From Myxococcus xanthus (lineage in GTDB: Bacteria > Myxococcota > Myxococcia > Myxococcales > Myxococcaceae), in contig NZ_JABFNS010000072.1 in assembly GCF_013116825.1 (NCBI RefSeq), positions 1-45,391 of the forward strand: 45,391 bases of DNA, given 5' to 3'. Position numbers and translations under genes: made by a program. This document shows, in pieces, positions 1 through 8,898 of this stretch. Position 1 is the stretch's first letter. Each line of letters begins with the position of its first letter. The notes below the pieces were generated by a model that saw only the letters and a program-made list of their open reading frames with translations, ran no database searches and had not been told where the DNA came from.

Positions 1-404
1 CCCCGCGTCCCGAGCCCGCCGCCCCCATCGTGGAGCGTGCGCCGGCTCCCGTCGGGCCTCGGACGAGCCCGCCGCAAGCCCTCCAGAAGCCCGTCGTGGA
101 GCCGCCGCCGGAAGCTCGCGCCACGAGCCCGGAGGACGAGGAGCTGCTGCTCATCGATGACGCCCACCGTGCCCTCCAGCGAGGCGCCGCCGAGGAGGCC
201 CTCTCGCTGCTGCGAGGACACGCGTCCCGGTTCCAGGCGGGCACGCTCGCGCAGGAGCGGGAGGTGCTCGCCATCGAGGCGTTGGTCCTGCTGGGCCGAC
301 GCGCGGAAGCCCAGCAGCGCGCCGAGGACTTCCAGGCGAAGTACCCGACGTCCTCACACCTCGTCCGTCTCCAGAAGCTGCTCCGTCCGCCAGCGCTGGA
401 GTGA
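1..404 (+). CDS. C-terminal part of a TPR-like protein (5' end outside window)
   Basis: The reading frame is open from the left edge and stops at 402-404, so only about the last 133 residues are visible. A Pro/Ala-rich linker is followed by a helical stretch whose pattern (AHRALQRGAAEEALSLLRGH, then AQEREVLAIEALVLLGRRAEA, then a YPTS turn) looks like two tetratricopeptide-type hairpins. The same C-terminal arrangement is common in myxobacterial FecR/anti-sigma-like and YbgF-like proteins, where a proline-rich linker joins the membrane or regulatory part to a short TPR tail. That family assignment is inference because the N-terminal part is missing. No catalytic motif is seen. Confidence 0.6.
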   Translation, partial: PRPEPAAPIVERAPAPVGPRTSPPQALQKPVVEPPPEARATSPEDEELLLIDDAHRALQRGAAEEALSLLRGHASRFQAGTLAQEREVLAIEALVLLGRRAEAQQRAEDFQAKYPTSSHLVRLQKLLRPPALE

Positions 405-451
405 CGAGGTGTTGGAGGCCCCCTTGAGCCCATGGGCGCCGCGAATCCGAA

Positions 452-1109
452 TCAGTGACCGGACTGGGCCCCCACGTTGCGGCCATTCAACGGCTGCACG
501 GGGCGGTTGTTCGGGTTGAGGTGGGGCAGCTGCTCGAAGGCGGCAATCTGCGAGTCGGACAGCTGGATGGGGTTCTTCATCACGAACCACTGGAGCCCCT
601 CGCTGCAGGGGGGGCGTGGCAAGTGAGCCAGCGTCATGGAAGAACGCCCGGTTGAAGGGCAGCAGCGCGCTGGCGTTGATGAGCGCGCCCACCGGCGTGC
701 TCGTCTCACCCTCGTGACGGGGCAGGTGGCGGAAGGCGGTGAAGAGCGCCGCGTTCACCAGCCCCTCCTCGATGAGCACGCCCACGACGACCTTGGGCGT
801 CCCCGCTGCGCCGGTGTGCACCAGGTGCACATCGAGCGGATAGTGCTCGCCGTTCTTGGTGTGCTCGCTGGGGGTGTGGAAGTGGAACTGCGCCAGCTTG
901 TACTCCTGGTTGCTCAGGCGCAGGGTGCTGCCCACGTCGTAGTTGAGCTGCACCGTGTGGCCGTTGTTCACCATGCGCACCTGGCTGGTGCCGTAGTGGA
1001 AGCTGGGCGCCGTCATCCGCGCGCTCACGCCCTTCGCGGCGACGCTGGGACGGGACGGCATCCCCCGGCCCGAGTTGGAGGACGAGCACCTCCCCACGAA
1101 CGACGACAA
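452..1109 (-). pseudogene. Alpha-carbonic anhydrase remnant, frameshifted and lacking its N-terminus
   Basis: The minus strand encodes the core of an alpha-class carbonic anhydrase (reversible CO2 hydration, normally periplasmic, zinc enzyme). The zinc ligands are visible in FHFHTPSEHT and in LDVHLVH, and the MVNNGHTVQLNYD strand precedes them. The frame breaks in a run of seven G (608-614; seven C on the coding strand). Before it the protein reads GSLATPP; after a one-base shift it continues as CSEGLQWFVMKNPIQLS, completing the family's TPPC-SEG signature, to a stop at 452. Removing one base from the run would restore the frame. The upstream sequence in all three frames lacks the usual signal peptide and QSPI region, so the 5' end also looks lost. 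The homopolymer break alone could be a sequencing error; together with the missing N-terminus a decaying gene is more likely. Confidence 0.72.
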
Positions 1110-1279
1110 CTCGGGGCACCGGCGCCTGCGCTGATTCGAAGCCTCTTCCGCGTCGCGAGCGGAAGGACCTCACGGGCATTGGCACCCCATGAGCCTGTTT
1201 TCACCCGGGCACAACCAGACTCGAGCGCCCGTTTCGAATAGAGCGTCAGGACGTCCGACCTCCCCGCGACAGGTGCCGC

Positions 1280-2533
1280 ATGCCTCTCCCCAGACTGACC
1301 CTGCTTTCCGCCGTTCTGCTCACGGGCTGTGCGACCAGCCCCGCCGCGAACCGCACTGAATCCACTGAATCCAAGCCCACTCCCGCGGCGTCAGCGCCCG
1401 CCGAGCCACGAACCGTCCGTGAAGCGCTCGCCCGGGAGATCACCGCGCCATTGCCGCACAAGCCCGTGGAGGCCGAGGGAGTCCTCTTCCGGGGCAAGGT
1501 GCTGGCCGCGGGTACGCCGGAGCTGATGAAGCGCCCAAATGGGGTGACCATCCTCACCCTCCCGATTGGGACCTCCGAGCCGGTCACCTGTCTCTTCTAC
1601 ACGAGCGCCATCGATGCCGGCGCCGCGGTGAGGAGCCTGCTCGAGTCACTCCTCGATGACGTCACCGTGGAGCGGGTGCGCGCCACGGACGTCAAGTCCT
1701 TCACGGGCAGCCCCGCCATGTACCTAGAAGGTGACTACTCGCGAGGCGCTGCTCCGGCCGTGCAGGTGGGCCGCATCAAGGTGATGGTCCACGCGGACCC
1801 CGTGCTCCCCAAGACCTGCTTCCACAACGAGCTGGGATACACGAAGACCTTCCTCGACGTCACCGAGTCCATCGCCACGGGCCTCACCTCCACGGCGCCG
1901 GAGCAGCCGGTGGCGCCCTACTACAGCGACGTGCAGGTGATGCGGCTGGGCGACGTCCCCCTCGGGTTCCAGTACACGGCGCTCTTCGGCTCCAAGGCGG
2001 GCGGGAGCATCCTTGAGGTCAGCACCACGATGGTGCGTCCCGGGGCCCCGGCCCAGCTCCAGTTCCAGGACACCAACATCACGGAGCAGGCGGACATCTC
2101 GGGAGTGCTCGTCGCCAAGAGCTATTCCAAGCGGGTCAACGACACGGTCGCCGCGAATGTGCGCCTGCGCCGGGAGCAGAACGGGAGCTACGGCGTCTCG
2201 GGGCAGGTGGCCACCAAGGAGGTGCAGGCTCAGTTCGGGGGCGAACTCATCGGCGAGGTGGGGCTCGCCGCGCGGCTCCGCGAGGGCCTGCTGAAGGGCC
2301 AGGGCGACGCGCTCGAGGCCCTGCTGTGGGTGCCTCCCGCCGACGCGTCCGCACCGACGAAGGTGGTCATCCGCCCCCGCGAGGAGGCGGGAGCCCGCGC
2401 CGCCACGATGGAGCTGGGCCCGATGTCCGTGAAGGTGCAGCTCGACGCCCACGGCTTCCCCCAGCGGACGGAAATCCCCGCGGGAAGCGCCACTGTCGTC
2501 CAGGAGCGGCTGTCCCAGACTGGCGAGCCGTAG
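1280..2533 (+). CDS. Predicted lipoprotein of unknown function
   Basis: The 417-residue product begins with a short basic segment, a hydrophobic stretch and the lipobox LLTGC (Cys at about residue 17), so it is predicted to be lipidated and anchored in the outer or inner membrane. A Ser/Pro/Thr-rich linker follows to about residue 50. The rest is a mixed alpha/beta globular region with no catalytic motif I recognise and only two further cysteines (in VTCLFYTS and KTCFHNE), which could form a disulfide. It stands alone between the broken carbonic anhydrase and the truncated purA-like gene. The ATG is preceded by a weak purine stretch (GCGACAGG). I do not recognise the family. Confidence 0.8.
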   Translation: MPLPRLTLLSAVLLTGCATSPAANRTESTESKPTPAASAPAEPRTVREALAREITAPLPHKPVEAEGVLFRGKVLAAGTPELMKRPNGVTILTLPIGTSEPVTCLFYTSAIDAGAAVRSLLESLLDDVTVERVRATDVKSFTGSPAMYLEGDYSRGAAPAVQVGRIKVMVHADPVLPKTCFHNELGYTKTFLDVTESIATGLTSTAPEQPVAPYYSDVQVMRLGDVPLGFQYTALFGSKAGGSILEVSTTMVRPGAPAQLQFQDTNITEQADISGVLVAKSYSKRVNDTVAANVRLRREQNGSYGVSGQVATKEVQAQFGGELIGEVGLAARLREGLLKGQGDALEALLWVPPADASAPTKVVIRPREEAGARAATMELGPMSVKVQLDAHGFPQRTEIPAGSATVVQERLSQTGEP

Positions 2534-2650
2534 CGGCAGGCGGGCGTCGAACACTCAAGGGGCAACGTCCAGGTTCGACGCGGCCCTGGACGCAGGCGGT
2601 TGTGAATGCACCGTGCGATGCGGTGGGCCGTCCCCACCTCACGCACCCCC

Positions 2651-2971
2651 ATGAATCCCTCCCGCACAGCCCACCTCGTCGTTGACCTCGGCTTCGGAGA
2701 CGCCAGCAAGGGCACGCCCACCGACTGGCTGGTGCGCCGCCATGGCGCGGGGCTCGTGGTGCGCTTCAACGGCGGAGCCCAGGCGGGCCACAAAGTCATC
2801 ACCGATGACGGGCGGCACCACACCTTCTCGCAGTTCGGCGCGGGCACCTTCGTCCCGGGCGTGCGCACGCACCTGGCGCGGCCCCCCCTCCTCCATCCCC
2901 TGGCCATGCGGGTGGAGGCCAGCTACCTCGCGGAGCGCGGCGTGCCGGGCGCGATGGAGTTGGCGCGCTAA
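2651..2971 (+). pseudogene. Truncated adenylosuccinate synthetase-like gene (5' fragment)
   Basis: About 106 residues match the N-terminal part of adenylosuccinate synthetase (GTP-dependent joining of IMP and aspartate). Visible are VVDLGFGDASKGT, corresponding to the nucleotide-binding GDEGKG loop; RFNGGAQAGHKV, the conserved substrate-binding strand and histidine; and SQFGAGTFVPGV. A complete enzyme has roughly 400 residues or more, so about three quarters is missing, including the IMP and aspartate sites. The loop reads DASKG rather than DEGKG, which suggests a non-canonical paralogue rather than the housekeeping purA. The frame ends in TAA 69 bp before the stop of drmC, so the truncation coincides with the edge of the DISARM block. 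The missing part is not found elsewhere in the window. Confidence 0.75.
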
Positions 2972-3040
2972 AAACTACTGTCGCCCCCAGAGACTCGGCA
3001 CGGGATGCATTCACTGGACTCTATCCGGCGCCATGTCGAA

Positions 3041-3727
3041 TCAGGCGACCCGTGAGAACCACTCCCCCGTGGAGAACTGGGCCTCCAGCACCGCGGCCAG
3101 GTGCGTGTCCTCCAGCAGCACGCCCACTTCGATGTTCCGTGTCTGTCCTCGGTTCGTGAAGTTCGCGGACGTCACGAAGACCCACCGTGCGTCCACCACG
3201 ACGCATTTCGCATGCAGGCTCGCGAAGACACCCCTCCTGGGTGAGAAGCCGTGGCACTCCGGAAAGGGCGGACCGAAGGGCCAGTGCTCCCGCAAGAACG
3301 CCGAGGCCACCGGTGCGCTCGCATAGAGCCTGCAACTCACGCCTCGCTGGAGGGCTTCGTGCAGCGGCCCCAACACGTCCGCCGCGTGGTCGAACGCGAA
3401 CCCGGCCACCAGCACCGTGCTCGTGGCCTTGTGGAACAGGTCCGCCAGCACCACTGCCGTGTCGCGAGCGCCGCTCCAGCGGGTCTCCGGCCCCGTCCAG
3501 ACCAGCTCTGGCCGCCGGGCACCCGCGCGCCGCTCCATGAGCACCGTGTCCAGCAGCACCAGCGTTCCCTCCCGTCCCAGCGCGTTCAACGCCGCGACCT
3601 CCCCCGTCAGCCGCTCCAGCCCCTCTCCCTGGAGCGCCAGTCGGGACAACGGAAACCCGAGCCGGCGCGTGCCGACCACGGCCTTCAGCCGCTCCAGGTC
3701 CAGCGTCGCCACGCCGCTCAGGTCCAC
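3041..3727 (-). CDS. drmC: DrmC, phospholipase D-like protein of class 1 DISARM
   Basis: The product is a 228-residue PLD-superfamily protein with one HKD-type motif near residue 172 (HAKCVVVD, with Lys two and Asp seven positions after His), followed by VFVTSANFTNRG, the usual Ser/Asn-containing second half. A single HKD per chain implies dimerisation to form an active site, as in other small PLD nucleases. DrmC is the third core DISARM gene; in characterised systems it is the least essential part. I chose the GTG at 3727, which overlaps the last ten bases of drmB and starts where PLD-like sequence begins; longer in-frame starts lie wholly inside drmB. It is last in the operon. No convincing hairpin terminator follows, only a short T-run (2972-2976) at the edge of the purA fragment. 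Confidence 0.9.
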   Translation of the reverse strand: MDLSGVATLDLERLKAVVGTRRLGFPLSRLALQGEGLERLTGEVAALNALGREGTLVLLDTVLMERRAGARRPELVWTGPETRWSGARDTAVVLADLFHKATSTVLVAGFAFDHAADVLGPLHEALQRGVSCRLYASAPVASAFLREHWPFGPPFPECHGFSPRRGVFASLHAKCVVVDARWVFVTSANFTNRGQTRNIEVGVLLEDTHLAAVLEAQFSTGEWFSRVA

Positions 3728-5565
3728 GGCATCTTCAGGAAGGCGACGTCCTCGTGGCCCAGCGTGGGCACGACGAGCGCGCGATCGAGGTACTGGTTGA
3801 AGCGCTCGCAGGAGCACTCGGGGAGGAAGAGGCACCCGTGGCACGCGGCGCCCTCCAGGTCGCGGTCGTCACGGCCCGTGGGTTCGTGATGCGCGCAGAC
3901 GGGGTCGTTGGAGCAGAGGCGCGCGTCCTCCAGCGCCCGGGCAAGGTGCTGCCCCAGTCGCCGGCCCTCCTCCACCAGGCCTCCCAGCGTGCCTTCCGCG
4001 CCCGTGGTACCCGTCATCAACAGGATGCCCGCCATGGGGACGGCGTCGCTGTGCGGCGCGCAGTAGAGCCGCTCGCGGATGGAGCTCGCGGGATAGCCAC
4101 ACTCCAGCGCCACCTCCGTCATCAACAGGTGCGCCAGCGAATGGAGCAGGTAGAGCCGCACGCCCGGGAAGGGGAGCTTCGAACCGGAGCCCTGCTTCCA
4201 GCGCTCATATCCAGCCCTGAGCACCTCCTCGCGCCGCAGCACGGGTTCGGACAGCTCCCAGTCATGCACCTGCTGCTCGTCGAGCACCAGCAGCATGCCC
4301 TCGCCCTGCATCTCCGTGACGGGTACCCAGTCCCGGTGGAGCGACATCGGAGCGAGGGCCACGTCCAGGTCGTAGCGGCCCTGGAGGTCCTTCGACAGGG
4401 GCTCCAGCCGCGTGAAGCCGACCTGGGCCTGGACCTCCCGCAGTCGTCGCGCCAGCACCACGCGTTCGACCAGCGAGGGCAGTCCCTGGGGCCGAGCGAT
4501 GCGCCGGGCCCAGAAGACCTCGGTGCGGTCCCGGGGCATCTCGCCAGGCTTCTCCTGTGGCTGCGCAAGGAACTGGAGCCACTCCGCGGTGCGGATCTCC
4601 GGGACGGCTTCGGGCGCGTGCTCGCGCTCCGCCGTGATGGCCGCCAGCACCTCCGCGTTGGAGGCGGAGCCGAGCGCCGCCTGCACCTGGGCAATGGTCC
4701 GGAAGGCCGGCAGGGTCTCCGCGGTGGCTGACTGGAGGATGCTCCACGCGGACTGCACCTTGCGCCGGAGCGACTCCGGTTCAGGGATCGTGATGGCACT
4801 GGTGGTCTGCGCGAAGTAGCCGTTGCTGGCGGTGCGGACCAACAGCCGCTGCTTCTCGCCGCAGCGCTCGCGCGCCTCCAATCCCAGCCAGGGCCGCTCC
4901 CCATCGCAGTGGTCCTGCTGCTCCTTGAGTGTCATGTCGATGAGGCGCCTGCGCTTGCCGCACGTCGAGCACGCGACCTCGATGTCACTGAAGTCACCGC
5001 TCACGCCCTCCTCAAGCTTGAGCTGTGGGGCGTCGCAAGGCTTGCGCTCGTGCATCCACCAGGTCCAGTCGATGTCCGACAGGTGCCCCCGCGGACAGGC
5101 CGCGACGAAGCGCACCGGCACGCAGCGCTCGGGCTTCGCGTCCACACCCGCGCAGCGGTGGCGGTACTCCTGGTTCACGCGCTCCAAGCTGTTGGCCCGC
5201 ACCAGCGTGCGGCAGTGGGGGTTCTGGCAGACAAACCAGCGCGGAAACTCATACACCTGGATGCCGCAGGACTCTGTCGGCTCTCGCTCATCCCCAGCGG
5301 GGGGCTTGCGGAAGGGGGCCTCCTTGCTGAGCGGCCACTTGTTGCGGTGGTAGAGCGGTTCGACGATCTCCAGTAGCCGTGGCTCGTTGACCACCTCACC
5401 CTGGCCCTTGAGACGCCAGAAGTCCAGGCCGCCCACGAGGACTGCGTCGTTCAGCAGGTCCAGCATGCTGCCCGGACCGAAGGTGGAGACCACCTGGCTC
5501 TGGCGCACGCGCCCATCCGGCGGCCGCGTCGAGCGGGCCCTGGTCCACTTCCTACGGTTCGTCAT
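3718..5565 (-). CDS. drmB: DrmB, DUF1998 protein of DISARM
   Basis: This 615-residue protein has the hallmarks of DrmB, the DUF1998 partner of the DrmA helicase. The N-terminus contains VRQSQVVSTFGPGSMLDLL. Cysteines are arranged as probable zinc sites: Cys113/118/138/148/157, a CSTCGK knuckle at 199-202, and a C-terminal cluster CHGCLFLPECSC (575, 578, 584, 586). The C-terminal third, containing LHSLAHLLMTEVALECGY and MTGTTGAEGTLGGLVEEG, is the DUF1998 region. In studied systems DrmA and DrmB form a DNA-binding, ATP-hydrolysing complex that senses incoming DNA. The ATG at 5565 has a strong ribosome-binding site (GGAGGAGGT) and lies 14 bases inside the end of drmA, so the two are translationally coupled, as expected for subunits of one complex. 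Confidence 0.93.
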   Translation of the reverse strand: MTNRRKWTRARSTRPPDGRVRQSQVVSTFGPGSMLDLLNDAVLVGGLDFWRLKGQGEVVNEPRLLEIVEPLYHRNKWPLSKEAPFRKPPAGDEREPTESCGIQVYEFPRWFVCQNPHCRTLVRANSLERVNQEYRHRCAGVDAKPERCVPVRFVAACPRGHLSDIDWTWWMHERKPCDAPQLKLEEGVSGDFSDIEVACSTCGKRRRLIDMTLKEQQDHCDGERPWLGLEARERCGEKQRLLVRTASNGYFAQTTSAITIPEPESLRRKVQSAWSILQSATAETLPAFRTIAQVQAALGSASNAEVLAAITAEREHAPEAVPEIRTAEWLQFLAQPQEKPGEMPRDRTEVFWARRIARPQGLPSLVERVVLARRLREVQAQVGFTRLEPLSKDLQGRYDLDVALAPMSLHRDWVPVTEMQGEGMLLVLDEQQVHDWELSEPVLRREEVLRAGYERWKQGSGSKLPFPGVRLYLLHSLAHLLMTEVALECGYPASSIRERLYCAPHSDAVPMAGILLMTGTTGAEGTLGGLVEEGRRLGQHLARALEDARLCSNDPVCAHHEPTGRDDRDLEGAACHGCLFLPECSCERFNQYLDRALVVPTLGHEDVAFLKMPWT

Positions 5566-8500
5566 GCGCTACCTCCTCCGTCGCTGCCTTCGGGGCGCGG
5601 TAACCGCCCAGGGGTTGACGTGAAATCCACAGGTGCACCGAGGACTCCACGTCACGCATGGACGTGGGCGCCTCGAACTTGAGCTCGTCCTGGGTGAGGT
5701 TGTCGGTGGGGTCCAGGAAACCGCGCAGCAGGGGCTTGAGCCCCTTTCCCTCCGGGTCGTAGGGCGAGTACGCGCGCTGGGCGGCGTCCTTCTTCGCCTG
5801 CTCGATGATGTTGCGCCACGAGTCGAGCAGGCTTCGCGCGCGCTGCATCACGATGCCGCTGGCGCGCTCCGACTCCTCCTTGGGCAGCCCTCGGCCAGCG
5901 CGCTTCGACAGGGTTTCGAGCGCCTGCTCCAGCGCGTCCCGGTGCGCCTGCAGGGACTTCCACTCCAGGGGCGCGGTCATGGCAGTGTCCAGCAGCCGGC
6001 CCAGCGCCACCACCACGCCCGCGAGCCCCCGGTCGAGCGCCGGCGCCGAGAAGGGTGTCACCGAGGTGGCTTCGACGAAGCGATAGAACGACTCGTGGTA
6101 TGTCCCGAAGCGCTCGTAGTGGCTGCGGTCGCGAGGCTTGGCCGCGTTGAGGCACGTCACCACGAGGCCGGGCTTGTTCATCTTGCGGCCCACGCGGCTG
6201 GACGCCTGGATGTACTCGCTGGTCGTCTTGGGCTGTCCCGCCACGACCATGAGTCCCAACCGGTCGATGTCCACGCCGACGGAGATCATGTTGCTGGCGA
6301 GCACGACGTCGATGCTCTGGGGCTGACCGTGCGTGAGTTCCAGGCGGCTCTTCGATGCCTTGATGTCAGCGGTCTTCTCTCGGCTGGTCAGCTCGATGGG
6401 CTCGCCGCGGATGGTCCTGCCCCGGTACCAGGGATGCTCGGCCTCTCTGCCGAAGTCCTCTGGACGACGGCGGACGCGGTCCATCACCAGTCGGCGCACC
6501 TCGTCCTCGACCAGCCGGCGCATGCCGCCCAGTTCGCGCAGGCTGTTGAAGTATCCGACGAGCGTCAGGTACGGGTCCGCGCTCACGGCGCCGTGAAGTT
6601 GTTCACCGCGCGCGGCGGCGGCGAGCAGGCTGACATAGACGCGCAGCAGGATGGCCTTCATGGGCCGCCCGGGTGCCGCCACGCCCACGTATTGGCGCGC
6701 GCCTTTCTTGCCCACGGAGGCGAAGAACGTCTCGGAGGCATCCACGCCTGGCGGAGGGAAGAGCGCGACGTCCCGTCCATAGAGGCGACTCACCTGTTGC
6801 CGGGAGCGGCGGACGGTGGCGGTGGAGGCCACCAACTTCGCCCGGGGCGCGAGCGTCAGGACGGCGCCTTCGTAGAGGCCCACCATGGAGCCCAGCGGGC
6901 CGGAGATGAGGTGCAGTTCGTCCTGCACGATGAGCTCTGGGGGAGGCAGCCCCCTCGGGAGCGTCACGAGCGCCGCCTTCACGTCCGCGACATCGTTGCA
7001 CGGGCCGACAAAGCGCTTCCCGGTGCGCCCCAGGACGCGACCGAAGAGCAATCCCGTCTCTCCACGCCACGGCAGCATGGCGAACTTGTCCACGGTAGCG
7101 ACGAGGAAGCACGGCAGCTCCCGGTATATCTGCTCGTCGACGAAGAGGACGGGGAGCCCTTCCGGGTTGCGGCCCAGGTTGAAGGCGCACGCGATGTTGG
7201 CGCAGCCGACGAGCACCTCCTCGGGTTTGGACTTGGAGGGCCGGAGGATGAAGCACTCCCGTTCGAACGGCGTCGCGCACCAGGGACAGGTGGCCAGCGG
7301 GAACGGAGATTGCGCGCGGGCGCTGTTGTCGTTCTTGTACTCGGTGATCTGCGTGGAGGCCTGCTCCAGCGTGTTGGCGGTCGCGGAGCGGCCGACCCAC
7401 AGTCCGATGGAGAAGCGCACTGCTCCCAGGCGTTTCGGCTCTTGCTTGCGGAGCACTTCGAGCGCGCAGATGAGTGTCGCGGCGCGACCGAGTTGGTCGA
7501 GTGTGAGCAGCCGCAGCGTGTAGCGCAGCAGCACGGCCACGCCCAGGCCGCCGTGGAGGTGGGCCTGACCTCGGAGGCGGCGCAGAAGCAGGGTGAAGGC
7601 AATGAGTCCCAGGTAGGCCTGCGTCTTTCCGCCGCCGGTGGGGAAGAAGATGAGCTCCACGAGCTCACGGTCCGCGTGGCCTTCGTGCTCGACGGAGGGG
7701 AGGTTGAGCAGGATGAAGGCGAGCTGGAAGAGACGCCATTTAGGCGCTTCTTCCTGCCGTACCTTGCGTTCCGCCTGGGCCATGACGCTGTTCATCCAGC
7801 GGAAGGCGTCGAAGGCGAGGGGTTCCCGTTTCAGGAGTTGGATGCCCTCCTCGATGCGATCGGCCGCGCGTCGAGCCCTGCGGATGAGTTCATCCCGCGT
7901 CTCCTCTCGGCGTTCGCTGCCCACGGCGACAGTGGCCTGGGTGGCCACCCATTCACGGTAGGTCCGCACCAGGGGGAGCAGGGCCGCTACGGCCTCCGAG
8001 GGTGTCGTGAACGCGGCGAGCTGCTCCATGCCCACCGTGACTTCGTCAATCTGCCGCGCTTCGACAGGGAGCACCTCGACGCGTGGCAGCCAATCCGTTT
8101 CCACGCGGGTGACGGGGACGGAGATGGATGGGACGCGCACGGAGATGCCATGGCCCACCGCCCACCGCTGGCGGTCGCGGAACTGGAGGTCGTTGACGCG
8201 GTCGTCGTCGTCCTCGCTCCTGGCGTCGCTGGAGTCCTGTCGGCTGACGAAGCCCTGCTCGCATTCCAGGGCGAGATGGGTCTGGAAGGCATAGGCCTCG
8301 TCCCGGTCGACGGCGGTGCTGGTGGGAGGGCGCGCGTTGACGAGGAAGATGGCGACCGCGAGCTCGCCTTCGCGCGTCTTCTCCACGTGGCCTTCCAGGC
8401 GCAGGCCCCGGCTGTCCTGGAGGTACAGGCCTTCCCGCAGAGCCGCGTCGTTCAGGGACAGGGTGACGGTGCGTTGGTGGAAGGTGCGGCGCCAGTGCTT

Positions 8501-8890
8501 GCGCCCCTCTGCTTCGACGCGCTGATAGTCCGCCCAGCAGACATGGGCGGTGAGCTGGGTCGTGTCTACGGGGACGAAGACGGACAGGCCCATGGACGCG
8601 GGCAGGCGGCGCACCTTCTTGGCGGTCGGGTCGGGGCGGGAGGCTTCCTCGTTGTCCTCGTCATTGCCCGCGGCCAGGTCGTCTTCCTCGTCGTCGGGGT
8701 CATCCTCGATGACACCCTGGTCGAGCGGGACGAGGAATCCCGTCAGGTACCAGCGGGACGGTGGCGTGCGGAGCGCTTCCGGGGCGTCCGAGACAGGAGC
8801 ACCTGGAGGCTTGTGGAACGGACCGACGAGGTCCGCTTCGAGGGCATCAATGAGGTGGGAGCGGACCGCTCCCGTGTCAGGGGCATTCAT
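5552..8890 (-). CDS. drmA: DrmA, superfamily 2 helicase of DISARM
   Basis: The 1112-residue protein is the core DISARM helicase. Walker A is FFPTGGGKTQAY near residue 419, the DEXH box is VQDELHLISGP near 657, motif III is ASTATVRRS, and the C-terminal helicase lobe ends in YIQASSRVGRK near 898, the arginine-finger motif VI. A VGVDIDRLGLMVVAGQPKT stretch precedes motif VI. The first 400 residues form a long N-terminal region with an acidic patch (residues about 60-85, DDPDDEEDDL and EDNEE). A CPWCATPF and CANIACAF pair between the lobes could bind zinc. DrmA pairs with DrmB to load on and translocate along phage or plasmid DNA. It starts eight bases after the drmMI stop; there is no strong ribosome-binding site, so translation by re-initiation is likely. 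Confidence 0.95.
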   Translation of the reverse strand: MNAPDTGAVRSHLIDALEADLVGPFHKPPGAPVSDAPEALRTPPSRWYLTGFLVPLDQGVIEDDPDDEEDDLAAGNDEDNEEASRPDPTAKKVRRLPASMGLSVFVPVDTTQLTAHVCWADYQRVEAEGRKHWRRTFHQRTVTLSLNDAALREGLYLQDSRGLRLEGHVEKTREGELAVAIFLVNARPPTSTAVDRDEAYAFQTHLALECEQGFVSRQDSSDARSEDDDDRVNDLQFRDRQRWAVGHGISVRVPSISVPVTRVETDWLPRVEVLPVEARQIDEVTVGMEQLAAFTTPSEAVAALLPLVRTYREWVATQATVAVGSERREETRDELIRRARRAADRIEEGIQLLKREPLAFDAFRWMNSVMAQAERKVRQEEAPKWRLFQLAFILLNLPSVEHEGHADRELVELIFFPTGGGKTQAYLGLIAFTLLLRRLRGQAHLHGGLGVAVLLRYTLRLLTLDQLGRAATLICALEVLRKQEPKRLGAVRFSIGLWVGRSATANTLEQASTQITEYKNDNSARAQSPFPLATCPWCATPFERECFILRPSKSKPEEVLVGCANIACAFNLGRNPEGLPVLFVDEQIYRELPCFLVATVDKFAMLPWRGETGLLFGRVLGRTGKRFVGPCNDVADVKAALVTLPRGLPPPELIVQDELHLISGPLGSMVGLYEGAVLTLAPRAKLVASTATVRRSRQQVSRLYGRDVALFPPPGVDASETFFASVGKKGARQYVGVAAPGRPMKAILLRVYVSLLAAAARGEQLHGAVSADPYLTLVGYFNSLRELGGMRRLVEDEVRRLVMDRVRRRPEDFGREAEHPWYRGRTIRGEPIELTSREKTADIKASKSRLELTHGQPQSIDVVLASNMISVGVDIDRLGLMVVAGQPKTTSEYIQASSRVGRKMNKPGLVVTCLNAAKPRDRSHYERFGTYHESFYRFVEATSVTPFSAPALDRGLAGVVVALGRLLDTAMTAPLEWKSLQAHRDALEQALETLSKRAGRGLPKEESERASGIVMQRARSLLDSWRNIIEQAKKDAAQRAYSPYDPEGKGLKPLLRGFLDPTDNLTQDELKFEAPTSMRDVESSVHLWISRQPLGGYRAPKAATEEVAHDEP

Positions 8891-8898
8891 GGGAAGGC

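Noticed and set aside
2972-3040. A terminator after drmC
   Set aside because: There is a T-run but no stable stem next to it, so it is not listed as a feature.
2500-3060. A possible att duplicate of the tmRNA 3' end near the island's other edge
   Set aside because: I looked for GGTTCGATTCC or its complement and found none; a degenerate copy cannot be excluded by eye.
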